A stretch of 64,000 nucleotides of DNA from Whitmania pigra (Eukaryota; Annelida; Clitellata; Hirudinida; Haemopidae). Each line of letters opens with the position of its first letter. The stretch's first letter is position 1. Below the pieces are notes generated by a model. That model saw only the letters and a list, made by a program, of their open reading frames with translations, was not told where the DNA came from and ran no database searches. The stretch spans positions 1 to 64,000 of the forward strand of contig JAJTWR010000392.1 of the NCBI GenBank assembly GCA_021613335.1. Reading direction: 5' to 3'. A program made the position numbers and the translations under genes. This document shows, piece by piece, positions 20,025 to 32,598 of the stretch.

Positions 20025-20951
20025 GGCAGTTCAGATGTCATCACCATCATCATAATCACAATCACCTCCACTTCAACCACCATCTCCATCAACTATTTTC
20101 CAAAAATCCTTTCCATATTTCTCTCCACACAAGCAGCTTTCAGTCATTAATTTGTCTTCATCTGTTGTAAATCGAAGCCCTTTACCTTGGGCCGCATTGC
20201 GGCTCTTTCTTTGGCTTGCTTTCTCATTGCCCGAGTGCACCGAACGGCCCTCTGCAGATAGATCGGAGCAATCTTGTTAAGGTGTTTTTAGCAGCTTTAT
20301 ACTCTTGCATCTGTTAACGTTATTGACGATGATGTCTATTTATTGGAATTTTACCTATATTGGCATGCTTGACAGAACTATCGATCTTTTTTAAAGTGAC
20401 CTTAATCAGCTGTTCGATGCACTCCCACAACACGTTGTCATTTTCCTCGAGTATTAGCATTTTTCGTCTACGTTCACATATTTTCTATGATCGTATTTGA
20501 AATTTTTAATTTATAAATACCCTGATTGTGATTAATCCAAGGCACCACAGGTTGCACTGAAGCTAGCTTATGATTCTATATTTCATTAATAATATAATAA
20601 TTATATTTCATAAGTTTAGACGAAGACCCATTTGAGTGACATTCACTATTTGTACACAAACTTATTTATACTCATTAATTAGGTGCTAATTTATTGGCGT
20701 TAATGCTGTTGTTGACCATCTCAATTTCTTAACCAAAATTCAGATGATTATTCGTAGCTTCATGTTTCCAGGAAAAATCACCAATTTTAAGTTAAAATGC
20801 AACTTAATTTTGCGCTACAAGAGCCATCCCTCGTGTTGTTTATAAGCTAATTTTCTGATGCTTAGGATTCACCACTAAAATTTTGGGCTTTGGATCACGC
20901 ACCTGTAGAAAATTATGGTAACCACATTTGATGAGGAGCATTGAAAATCAT
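20025..20951. other. Convergent ILK and TSR2 3' regions
   Basis: The two genes face each other across 927 bp. The first part after the ILK stop has catcatcat and caccacc runs typical of a UTR. No other gene seen. Confidence 0.5.
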
Positions 20952-22100
20952 TTATTTTTGTTTAGTTTTTCTGCTTGATACTGTCTCCCATCCATCTTCA
21001 TCGACTTTTGGTGTGCTATCTGAGAAACAACTCAAAAAATTAAAATATTAAAAATAAAATAAAAAAATTTTTAAAGCTCAAAATGTACCTTTTTTGTTGG
21101 CTGCAGACACCAATTGTGGTGGCTCCTCCATTTCCACATCCTGTGAAAAATAGATTTTTGCAACACCAAATATTGAATTTAAATAGATTTGTGATAACAT
21201 AGGTAGTAAATAGGCATGAATTTGTATCTGTTAGTGAAATCAAATAAATAAAAGTAACCTCGTCATCATCTTCTTCATCCTCACTAGAACTTTCAGCATT
21301 TTCTCTTACAAAAGAAGGCAGAACCTTAGTGACAGTGCAGTAGCTTTGTTTGGCTTCATCCAATCGCCCTTGGAGACAGAGGACTCGAGCATCAACAATC
21401 TTGTTGCAAACCTGGAAATTAGGAGTCAATGGTAATCCAAAATATTTAATTATCACAAAAACTGGTATAACCTAATAATCTGCACGATAGGATTTGATTT
21501 CAATATTTTGTATTGAGTGATGCTAGCATACTGCATAGGTAAGCCCTGAACTTAGTAATCAGGCAATAAATATAAATAAGTATGTCAGCTCAGGTGCCAC
21601 AAAATATCAAGCATTTTAATAATGTACCTGAATAACTGAGTCATCTGCAATTTGGAGATTAAATTCAGAGTTCAAGATATCATCAAGAACATCCTCCAAT
21701 TCGTAAGCATCGGCATCACCTGAAAATGGAAACACATTGTCTTCTCTGCATTGACAAACAAAAAGCATAAAATCAACCAACTATTCTTGGGGTGCCAAAG
21801 CCATTCAAAAATTGCAGTTGGCAACCAAGTCGCTTTTTCCTTTGAGCTTGCCCCAGCACATCCTTGTGCTACCATCCCCTATATTTTTAAATAGCTTGTT
21901 ATGAATGCATGCCAGTAGAACAACCATTTTGATATTCGAAAAATGTTTAAGTGTTTATCGCATGGCCGTCACATTGCAAAAGTATTTATAAAATACGAAT
22001 GACCTCAAATGAAGCTCAAATCAGTTACCTGAAACTCTCCCCAGCTATTTATGATAGACTTTATACATTCTAAATGACTTTCTCTCGGTGTGGAGCTCAT
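20952..22100 (-). CDS. TSR2: Pre-rRNA-processing / ribosome-biogenesis protein TSR2
   Basis: Six exons, minus strand: 22029-22100, 21782-21878, 21628-21719, 21259-21411, 21089-21140 and 20952-21019, giving 177 residues in frame. The product has the TSR2 pattern: an N-terminal helix (MSSTPRESHLECIKSIINSW), then SSKEKATWLPTAIFEWLW, the acidic ELEDVLDDILNSEFN segment, and the VCNKIVDARVLCLQG helix. An acidic linker (ESSSEDEEDDDE) precedes the signature tail DEDGWETVSSRK. In yeast and human TSR2 chaperones eS26 (RPS26) into pre-40S ribosomes. Exon 2 ends at a weaker donor (aata/gttggt), chosen because it keeps frame and alignment. Human TSR2 is 191 residues. Confidence 0.9.
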
Positions 22101-23923
22101 TTTAAAATATCGCCCAAAAAGTAAACAAACTACAAAATACAAACAGGCTGTGGCTCAACAACGGAAGTGAATTTTACACTAATGGTATGCAAATATTCAT
22201 AAACTTTGAGAGGGCGTGGTTATGGCCTCAAAAGCTAAACTTTACATTCTTATTTTTTTTTATGAGATAAAAATAGTTTTAAAATGTTGTTGCAATATGA
22301 TCATTTTTAAATTAGATTTAACTAACTCCAGATATTAAACTCTTAAAATACACTAAAGCAAGTGTTTGGAAGCAGAATGCACGAATAATATGCTTTGGTC
22401 TTGGAGTAGTTCCATATATACTGCTATTATCAAAAGAAATCGATGGACGATCTGAGGGACATGCGTGACTTGATGAGGGCATCGTAAGGTGATTCTCTTT
22501 GTGGCTCGCATATGTAGTACATCAATCGATGCGCTAAACCAAATGCCAAATTGAAACCTAACTGTTCAATGGAGGCATTTATCAAGGGCTACTGATTTTA
22601 AAAATATATCATACTACACATTTTGTATAAATTTGAAATTTGATCTAAAGTCATTATTGGTGGGAGGCCTATTGGCCCGCCCTTAATCCGGCACTGACAT
22701 GAATACTAAGTAGATTTATTCTTTTTTTAAAGGTAATCATAACGTTTATTCATTTATTAGTAAACTTATAGAATGTAGAATGTCAAACAATTTATTCGTT
22801 CGTTCGGTTCCATGACTGTTGAGCACAGGGGCATATTGGGGGGAAGGTTTGAAGGTCCAAACCCCCACGACTTATTAACAAATAAAAACTTTTAATTGTA
22901 AGTTTTTTAATTTTGTTTTTGTGTTCGCAAGAAATGCTCAAGTGTATTAATGTCGAACCAGAAGCGAAGCCGTGGGAATACAATGCTGGTTAATGACAAT
23001 GTTCTACTATTTATTTAATAATAATAATAATTTCATTGCAAATTTTATCCACAATAACAGTTTCAATTGCAAGCTGAGCGATCTTTCAGCAAATTGAAAC
23101 TTATTTTGTCGTATTTGCGTGATTCATTGGTACAGGGTTGCCTCAGCTCTCCTTAGCATTGAAAGAGTCATTAGATAGCCACGCTAATTCCGATTTTTTG
23201 AGACATCCAGAACATTAAACCTCCGACAACCAATCTTAATGAACATTTTGATGCACACGTCAGTCGCAAAGTCGTAGTTACTGAATAAAAAGACTTTTGA
23301 ACGAATTCCTCAAATTTCTAATAACTTCAAAAATTTTAAAATCTTCCGTCAATTGATTTATAAACATTTTTGAAAAGCATTTGAAACGTAGTTTCTAAAT
23401 ATTATAATTTGAAATTTCGCATTAGAAATTAAATTTAAGTGTCTGCTAACTTCAGCTACGTTAAAGACTAGGTTTTTACCATGATATAAGTGTCTGCTGG
23501 CGGAAGACAAGTTACCGGTCGCCTGTCTTCCGTTTAATTGCGAACTCAATAAAGTCACTCGTTCAAATCAGAGCTTTTAATTCAAATGATTGACTAATAA
23601 AGCATCGGGTTGAAAAGGTTTTCGGATGGGCCTCACACCGTAGACACCGATATTGAACGAGGTCCCCACTACGTCGTCGAGAATGTCACCTCAACGTTAA
23701 AATTTTGCTTTTTAATCCTTACGCAGAAGTAACCGACTTAAAAACTCAAACAAATCTGTCTGTTTTCAAAGCATATTTTCCGATTTTACAATCTTAAGTT
23801 TTCACAACAAAATCGATTTGGGCTCAAGGAATTAAAAAGAAACATCACAGCCTAAAACAAATCCAACAAATGCTATTTACTGACATGAATGCGTACATCT
23901 AGAGGTTGAAATCCTCGGGATAC
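22101..23923. other. Intergenic DNA between TSR2 and BRCA2
   Basis: Contains a copy of a dispersed repeat (22365-22575). TE-terminus-like GC-rich patches occur near 22665-22700 and 22810-22870. No supported gene. Confidence 0.5.
22365..22575 (+). repeat. Dispersed repeat, copy 2
   Basis: Shares aatatgctttggtct, tagttccat, gacgatctgagg and gcatcgtaaggtgattctc with 59455-59600. Its 3' part (gatgcgctaaaccaaatgcc) is shared with 6080-6175. The family has at least three diverged members in the window. Confidence 0.65.
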
Positions 23924-26900
23924 CTAATCGCAAGTCCATTCTTCAGAGAAACCATTAAAGTCAAAGTCAGGCTCCTTGTTTGGTTCGTTTGGTTTGGGTT
24001 CTTCTTTTGGCACAAGCAAACCTAAAATAACATAAAAATCGTATTAACTTTAGAATGAACTGAAACCTTAACAAATGCCTACTTGAATTTTTTCTCAGAC
24101 CACTCGGTCTTGCTTTTGGTGTCGAGGGTCTGATGTCAGAAGAGAAGCTCTTGGCAAAAACTCTGTCCTCTTCCTCCAATGATTTCGCAAAAGCTGCTGA
24201 ATCACTCGCGTTCAGCTGAAGGACTGAAGATACGTTCCTGTCGAACTCATCCAATCTCTTGCCTGCCGAATTGTTCTGAGTTCTTATGATCGTGATGCTC
24301 TTGTTTTCGTGACTTTTCAAGATTTCTTCCACCGCTTTCTGAGTATTGGTGAGAAAATATTTATCAGAACTCAAGAGTAAATTGAAAGACTTGATGACGG
24401 CGCTCAAATGCTTGTGGAGAGGTCTGCTTGAAAACTCGGACAGTTCAAAAGTTTTAAAGGTAACCAAAGAAGAAACATTGTTGGAGAAACTGCTGTTCAG
24501 ACAGGTCTTCTGGTGATGAGTGTTTTTGAAAACTCTCAGGTTACTACAGGCAACCAGGGCTCCTGGCTTAATTATGCCTTCAACTCCAAGGGCAGCCAAT
24601 CCCCCTTGAAAGAGAATGGCGCCAATGCTTCCTTCTTCGTCGGCTATTAGGGCCGTCTCGAAGAAACCAGCCCAAGAATGATTGAAGACTTTCTTATCTG
24701 AAATCTTTACAATCAAGGCTACAATGTCGTATTCCTCGTTAACCGCAGACACATCTGAGAGTTTCGACGCGCACCTTGGCTGGTAAACGAGTTTGACGAG
24801 GTCATCTTCCACCGCCATCCCCTGATATCGTGTGCTTCTGCTCGCATTTAAAGTCAAAATATTGTCCGATCTCTCAGTGGAGGCAACAACATTATAAATA
24901 AGCAGTCTCGCTCCTTCCCTAGTTAGACTCATCACGTCTTCTGTTGCATTCCATATTGTGAGAATGGCGACTGGAAAATTAAAATGTTTAAGTCAAATAA
25001 AACAACTTCAAAATTACCATTACTGAGAAATCATTATATTATATAAAAATATTTGATCCCGCTCTTTTCTTCTAAAAACAAGATGGCGGGAAAAGAAATG
25101 TTTACCACTTCTAATGGCCGTGTCTCTTGGATGGCATCCCGCTACTTTAATCTTGAGCAATGGAATGACGTTTCTGCTCGGAATGAAATTCTTCTCCTGT
25201 TCCACTTTTCTTTTGATGAAGTCAGACAGGCTTTCGTCTTTGTCGTTTGGCGAATTTTTGTCCTGGGAGTCGCCATTTTCGGAATCCTGGTGAAAGCCCC
25301 TACCATCTTTTCTCACTCTGGCTTGATATTCTTTCTCGCATTTTTCATAAAACTTCTCTGCGTACGACTGTCTTTTGGACTCAAAATCGTCGGCAAATTT
25401 CTTCTCTAAGCGAGCATTCCTTACCACGCCCTGGCCACCACCGGGATACTTTTCGTAATACAAAAGCGGATAAACCCTGGTGACGAACACGTCCATGCAG
25501 ACGACATTACCTCCAGTTCCGGTTATAGACGACAAGGCAAATTTTGGAACTTGTCCGTAAATAAATCCAAGCTTGGAATTCCACCTAGCTCGTCTGGTAG
25601 AGTTTCCGTGCAACTTCAAGGATATTGTTTCGACGGCATCAAGAGGAGAACAGGCCTCATCCGAACCGATCAATTCAGATCCAAAGATGCACAGCTTCAC
25701 TCCCACTTTAATCTTTCCTACGACTACCAGAGAATTCAACAATTCATCTAAAACGGCTGGAATGCTGTACCATCCATCAGTCAGAAGCAGTGTGAAATGA
25801 CCATCCTTCTCCGATCTCTGTACGCCTGCTACGCACAATACCATACCTCTCTTTGAGGTATCATCTCTCTCGAATATCCTCTTCAATGAACTTCTTCTGC
25901 CGAGTGTCATTTCTGCATCGTACCTAAATTTTAGCTGCGAAAATACTACATCTACGGTCAAACATCGGCCGCCAAACTCGACTGGAAAGGCTTTTTCCAT
26001 GGAAGCGAGTTTCCAAACAATCCACCTGTAGTGGTTGTATGTCCACCGCTCGTCTACGGACGCTGGCGAAACTCCAGGTGCTGCGAGCAGAGCCTTATGG
26101 AATTCTTTCTTGCCTATCTCACCCAATTCGTCGGGAATGACAATGCCTCCGTCGGTCGTTAGAAAAGTCTTTAGGTTCTTTCTTTCGGTCATGTCTGACG
26201 CGTAAAACTTGTGATCCTCAGCGTTCAGAGTGCAGACGTTCAAAGTTGCAGGTAAGACTCCATTGTCAAGAAGGTCGTCGATGACGTGGGAGGACGGAGC
26301 TTTGTGACCGACAGCTTCCTTTAGACTAACTCTCGCTGTGGAATTAGCCCTGAGAGATGAAAGTGATCCAAGAATCGGATGGCTGGTCTTATTCTTCAAC
26401 TTCGTCCGAATTATGGCTGTCTGTTTTTTTCTTTCATCAGCCAGAATGTCGCGGCTGAGGTCGTGATTGAAATTTTTATCTGTTTCGTTATTGATGACAG
26501 TAGTTTCAGTATTCGAGGCAAACTTTTTATAGGGCACCTCAAATTTGTTTGCAACATTGATCGCATCAACTTTCGCGTCCATTCCATCTTTTGTCATTTC
26601 TTCCAAATTGCAAGAACCTGGTGATGATTTCTCTTCTGAATCAAAATTTCCTGTAAACATCTTTTGAACCTTTTCAAGTGATTTCCTAGAAACTGAGATC
26701 TTTTTGTCCTGACCAGTACAAAAGCCAGACAAGTGGCCTTCAAACATTTGATCACTGCACACATTTGCGTTACTGAAAGAGGTTTTGTTTCCATCATTCA
26801 ATTCATCACTTTCACAAGTTTGCAAAATTTTGTTAGCATTTAAAAGAGATTCATTTGAAACTGCAACAGGATCACCATTGCCAGTAGAAAATAAAGGTGC

Positions 26901-29900
26901 ACCTTTACCAGGTATTTGAAAACTGATGTGTTTCTGTATTGACTTGTTATCATCACTGGCCTGTAAACATTTTATGGCATTTGCAAGAGATTCTTTTGAA
27001 ACACTAACAATTTTGCCACTTCCACTTGAAAGAAATGGAGTTGGAAATTTTAAGAAATTATTCTGCTCTTCTTTGTAATAACCTCCATGAGAAACATTGA
27101 CTTTATTATTCATTGAATGACTTGCAAGACGAGATTGTTCAAACGGCACTGTCTGACCAAAATCATCGAATGGTGATTGCACGTTGCTCGGAGCTATCTC
27201 TGAAGTGTCACTAAGTTTACCTCGAGCAGTATGAAAGCAAGGAAAAGGTGCATCATCTTGGTTTGATTGCCGATTGTCTGAAGTTCCCGGTGCTAAGTCA
27301 GAGTCTTCTACAGCACAAGATTCCTGTTCCATAACTGTGACGTCAGACAACAAAGACTGTGCCTTCTCTAGAAACTTTGGATTCACTGAAACTTCTTGTC
27401 CTCCAGCTGTTCTAAATCCTGCAAATCCATGAGAACTGGTATCACCTGTTTTACCTGTAGTGGACGAATAAGTCTGACCTCCACCAACCAGACTAGAAAA
27501 TCCCACTTCAGAACTAACTTCCTGATTCAAGTCAGAAGTGTCAGACGGTAACCTGGTTTTTGATTTATCAGGATAAATTCCTTTGCAGAGTATGTTCTCT
27601 TTATTATCTGGGTCATCAAGATGTACTAGATTCTTATTGTGCAATTTATCTGTAGACTTTTGAAAAGTTTCGTCAGAGGCCACATTCCTCCTGCTTTCGA
27701 CATTTATGTTTCTTTCAGACAAGCCAGACATAATGCCGCTGGTGTTACCACATTCACTTAAGTTCATATTTGATCTCGAAACATTACCAACTTCTTGTCC
27801 AAATTCAATAGATGGTACTACGGCAATGTTAGGGAGCGAACGCACTCGATTGGCTGCGCTTAATGGTTCGGCAAACTGACACGGGGACCCAGCAACTTGA
27901 AGGTCTTTCAAAGGCTGCATTGAAATCACAGTTTCCATTTGCCCCTCCCTGCAAAGGTATTGCATGTTGTCTGCACCTTTATTGCTCGACCACAAAACGT
28001 CGAACTTCAATTGCTTGCTCTTAATGACAACCTTTTTGTCTGCATTTTTCTTAATCTCTCTCCAGATGAAACTTTGACTAAGAGCCACAACAGACTCGTT
28101 AACCTCCAGCCGATCGGGAGCAATTACACTGTTCGGATCGACGAGCTCCGATTCACCTTCGGTTTCCAAATGACTTGAGTGTGTGAAGTCGATCAAAGAA
28201 TTGTTGTCAATACTAATCACCGGTAGGTGATGTTCCAGTGTGTCTCCTGTGCCTTTAAGGATATCTTTGAACAACGATTTTGCTCGATCCCTAGCAACAG
28301 CGGTAGGCTGAATTATTTCACCATTGGCTGATTGGAATGAATGAACATTTGATTGGGGCAACAACTGAGTAGCAACAGCCAATGTACCTTTGTCCTCAAT
28401 ATTTTTGTTGTTCTCACTCAATTTCTGAGTGCTGACTTCCACATTCAAAGGATCCACATCACTTGTAAATCTTTTATCAAATGCTGATGTGAACTCAGCT
28501 TTACTGCCACAATTTATGGTGTTGTTTATTATGTTAGAATTGACACCACAATCACAACCTCTCGAAGGTTCTGGAAACGCTTCGGCAGACCTGACCGAGC
28601 ATAAACGACTAGAAACTTCCGAATTTGAACCGACCGTGTTTGTTGCAGATTCCTTTACGTTGACTGGAGGGCAATATGCTGAGGGCAAAGTTGGATCAAA
28701 GAATTTACTAGTCGATGCTTCTTCAAATACTGCTTCTTTATTCTGAATACCTTGTCTTCCTGAATTGTTGGACATTTTTTGGTGTGCAGATGTAGCATGA
28801 TGAGATCTTCCAACTTTGGAAGTTAAGTTGGCATACTTCTCCAATTTAATTTTGTCTTCTGCTGGCCAGCCTTTAACCGGGTCCATTGATATATCGATGA
28901 GATCACTCTTAGGAAGAGCTGCATTTTCAATCATAAAGTGTTCAATCTGAGCTTTGTTTGGATACGAAAACTTGCTAGGTCGTGACTTTACATTCCGACT
29001 GAACGTCAGTTCATCGTCATCGACCGACTTGCAGAGCGGGCTCTTCTCGCTTTTGAACATGTTCGTAGAATTCAAGCTGATATCTTTTGGCTTTGAGTTT
29101 GTTTGCGCATCAACCTGATTTTCATTCAGAAAACACATCTTGGCTTTCTTGTTGGGCGGCCTGAGAGGAGTGGAAGTCTTAATTCCATGGGGAAGTGGGG
29201 AGAGTGCCAGAGTAGGATTGAAACAAAAAGAATGTTCGGACCCATTCAAGGCATCAGATTCTGGATTATTGGATAAGAATTGCTTTTTGTCTTTAATCCT
29301 CGCTGGATTCATAGCCAAAACAGAGTTGTTCAGTTTATGAATGAACGTGTCCTCGTCGATTGTACCTTGGGCCAGCATCGATGTATCATTAACTCCTGTT
29401 GTCTGATTTTCAATCAAAGTTTCCTCTTTAAACCTGTTGTTATTATCTGACATATAATATTCTATATCATCCAATTCCTGTTCTGTAGATATTTTCCTCT
29501 TGTGAGCCTTCTTTTTCGGAGGTTTTTTGAGAGAATTGGAAGGAGGCTTAGCTATTGGACTGGCAAAGAACATTGACAAGGCCTCTGTAACAGGTTTCTC
29601 AGGTGTCATTTCCCCTGCAACAGCAGTGGATACTACCAAAGAAGTGTTCTTTGATTTTGTTGTTATTAGGCAGGGAGGTGAATCTAAGACTGAAGTCTCC
29701 TAAAGATATGAAAGTTCAAAATGAAAGTGGAATTAATCATTTAATGCTAACTTTCTTTTCAATATTTATTCTTTTCATCATTATTTAAAATGCAAATGTA
29801 ACAGAGCTTTGAGCAGAATGAAAAGTACTAACCATTTCATTAGGAGAGGAATGGACCAAAGTTGTATCAGTGCCTGGTTTGCTACCAGATTCAGAAACTT

Positions 29901-30602
29901 CTTTTTGGGTTGCCATGGTGCTAGTCCACATGAAACTAGAATCGTTCAAACCTAACCCATCCAGTTTAGGTGAACGTGGTTCACTTCTCTTAGAAATGTG
30001 AGAATTTCTGCCTTTGACAAATAGAAGAGAATCATCACATGGCAAAAAACTATGGTCATTTGCGATCTTCTCTTGAGTAGGAGGAAGATGTGCAGAATTT
30101 TTGGAATCGTTTGATTTGTCATGCAACTCAGTTGTTTCTTTAAGAAGCATCTGTTCCCAATTTTCACATTTGTTTCCAATACCTAAAACAGAAAATGTAA
30201 GCCTGAATGCCTGAGTTAATTAAGTATTGCTTTTTAAAAATCTTTTTCGTGTTAAATTCCTTAATTAAGCGAGCTAAATCAAATATATTGTTACAATAAC
30301 AACAACAATAATAATGTTCAGTTTAAAACTTAAATCTTTTAAACTTAATCTTTACAATTTACATGCTTAACTTCAAAGATTAACAAACATTGAATTCATG
30401 CAACAGGTTACATTTGTAGCGAAATTTGGAATCAAAAGTAATTCGTTATAAGTCCCTATATATCCACCATATATTAAGTTTTCTTCATTACAGCATATCA
30501 AAGCAAACTAGTGCAAGCAAATGTGATGACAGATAAAATTTTACCCTTCAACAGGCTCCTTAACTGACTATAATTTACAAATGAAACTTGTCGCTTCCTC
30601 AT
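23924..30602 (-). CDS. BRCA2: BRCA2 homologue, RAD51 loader
   Basis: Five coding exons, minus strand: 30545-30602, 29833-30182, 25106-29699, 24083-24970 and 23924-24021. They total 5988 bp, about 1995 residues against 3418 in human. Exon 2 matches the conserved N-terminal block (LFVKGRNSHISK, SSFMWTSTMAT). Five BRC-type RAD51-binding repeats appear near residues 587 (FQSANGEIIQ), 898 (FRTAGGQEVSVN), 1019 (SGSGKIVSVSKESL), 1067 (FSTGNGDPVAVSNESL) and 1126 (FCTGQDKKISVSRKSL). The DNA-binding region follows: helical domain (PGVSPASVDERWTYNHYRW), OB1 (RIFERDDTSKRGMVLCVAG), a shortened tower (ADDFESKRQSYAEKFY), then OB2-OB3 in exon 4. The C-terminus is PDFDFNGFSEEWTCD. Exon 1 was chosen only because an ATG, phase and donor fit. 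All later exons are secure. Confidence 0.95.
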
Positions 30603-30869
30603 ATTTTAAAATAACTCCTGAATATTGCCAAATAACATCTGCCAAAACATTTGCTCTCAAAGAAATCCTTATGTTTGCAATAGGCGCCTATTAACAAAAG
30701 TGAACAATATAAATCCAAACCAAATTTTAAAATATTTTAAAAATATTTTTAAATAATAAGGATATAATATAGTTTAATTATTTTAAATTATAATATAAAA
30801 TACAAGTAAAAAAATTATACATATGCAAGTCCCCGATCGAAGCATCGCCGTTCTTTCTTTTTTCCCAAA
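30603..30869. promoter_or_regulatory. Head-to-head intergenic region, BRCA2 / RPS11
   Basis: Only 267 bp separate the proposed BRCA2 start (30602, minus) from the RPS11 ATG (30870, plus), so a shared bidirectional promoter is likely. The pyrimidine run ccgttctttcttttttccc just before the RPS11 ATG resembles a 5' TOP element, as expected for a ribosomal-protein mRNA. If BRCA2 starts further upstream, the overlap would be even tighter. Confidence 0.5.
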
Positions 30870-32194
30870 ATGGCGGACCATCAAGTACGTGTTCGCGACT
30901 TGTGTAATTCCATAAGGTTTCGTGAGAGTGTATGGATTGATTCTTTCTCGTAGGTTGAAAGGGCTTTCCAAAAGCAACCCACGGTATTCCTTAACAGGAA
31001 GAAAGCCACCGGCTCTAAATCAGCCAAGGTTCCGAGATACCACAAAAATGTCGGACTTGGATTCAAAGCCCCCAGAGAGGTTAGCAGAAGGCTATCCCTT
31101 TAATAAAATAAACATGTGCCATTGTCGAAATGGTCTCGTAATCACCGCTTTTGTGGTTCGTGTAAAAATATTGCCGTGAGACGTAGTGCCATGGGCCTCA
31201 TTGCGTGTTAGCCTGAATTTATATTCGGGTCCTCGATTTACACTTTGAGGTTTTAGTTGAGGCTGGTGACCAAACTAATGATATAGTCTTCTTTAGTGAA
31301 ACTAGACTCAGTTTTGAGTAATGTTTAAAGGTAATCTAATTCAATGATTTCATTTGGGCTTAATCATAGTTATTTTTTGGCATCAATTGGTAAAGGTGCT
31401 TCATTTAAAAAACAGGCTTTGAATTTGATATGGAAATGTCAATAATGTAATTTTTGTTAGTCATATACTTAATTAAGAATTGATTTAGGCAATCGAAGGT
31501 CATTATATTGACAAAAAATGCCCGTTCACTGGCAACATCTCCATCAGAGGTAGAATCCTGACAGGAGTCGTCCTCAAGATGAAGATGCAGAGAACCATTG
31601 TGATCAGGAGGGATTACTTGCATTTCATCAAGAAGTACCAGAGGTTTGAGAAGAGACACAAGAACCTGTCCGTCCATCTCAGCCCATGCTTCAGGTTTGG
31701 TGATGCTAGTACTTCCCTGTATTTGACCCAGTTTGATAAATCTAAACCAAGACCTAGTAAGGTTTATAAAATAGCTTTAAAAGTATTTTAATCTTTGGAA
31801 GCCAGAAAAATACATTTACGGACAAGAAAATCTATGTGATTTAGAAATCATAATCTGGTAACTATGTTTGGTTCAGTACTTAAAAGCTCTGTAAAACACT
31901 TATCTGAAAAGTCACGCAGTGATATATGTGGCTTTTGCTTATTAACATTTATCAGACTTTGTTATTGGTAAATTAAATAATGGGGTGCACTAATTTTTGA
32001 ATAAATTCACTCTGTTGGTGGAAAATATCACCACTCTTTTCACTATCACTGAGTTATTCCAAAACAGGGATGTGCAGATCGGGGACATTGTGACTGTTGG
32101 TGAATGTCGTCCACTTAGCAAGACTGTCACCTTCAATGTCATCAAGGTCGCCAAGGGAACTGGTTCATCCAAGAAAGCTTTCCAGAAGATGTGA
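30870..32194 (+). CDS. RPS11: 40S ribosomal protein S11 (uS17)
   Basis: Four exons: 30870-30884, 30954-31079, 31489-31694 and 32068-32194. They encode 157 residues against 158 in human. Exon 1 carries only MADHQ. The body reads [89 protein letters not shown] and [19 protein letters not shown], ending FQKM. This is the uS17 OB-fold protein of the small subunit. The short first coding exon with a TOP-like leader is typical for ribosomal-protein genes. Confidence 0.98.
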
Positions 32195-32229
32195 GCTGGA
32201 TAAGAGGACTGACTTAGCATCTCGTTTGG

Positions 32230-32235
32230 AATAAA
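32230..32235 (+). terminator. RPS11 polyadenylation signal
   Basis: AATAAA 36 bases after the RPS11 stop codon. Confidence 0.8.
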
Positions 32236-32598
32236 GAAATCATGTTGCTCTGACTCTGACTTCTTTATTAGGCCGGCACTTTAAACATGTGCCTTTGCTT
32301 CACATTATAGACAAAAATCTCAGCTAGTTATATCAGCCAGAGTGCATTTACCAAATTCATTAAATTTATACTGAGGATCTAGCAATTCTGCTGAATTTAA
32401 TGCAGAATCCATATGCACAAGGGTTGTCATTTTAGATTATTAGAGCCAGTGGAATAAAATGGAACAATTAATCACAAATAATGTTGATAATTTAGTCAGA
32501 TGCTGTTTAAGTTATTTTAATAAATCCATGATAGCACAAAAATCATGATGTCCAAGCACAGCAGAATTTAGATGGTACCGTTCTCGGTGTGTGGCTGT

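Noticed and set aside
25053..25800. Several + strand ORFs
   Set aside because: Antisense shadows of the large BRCA2 exon, whose frame is strongly supported by homology.
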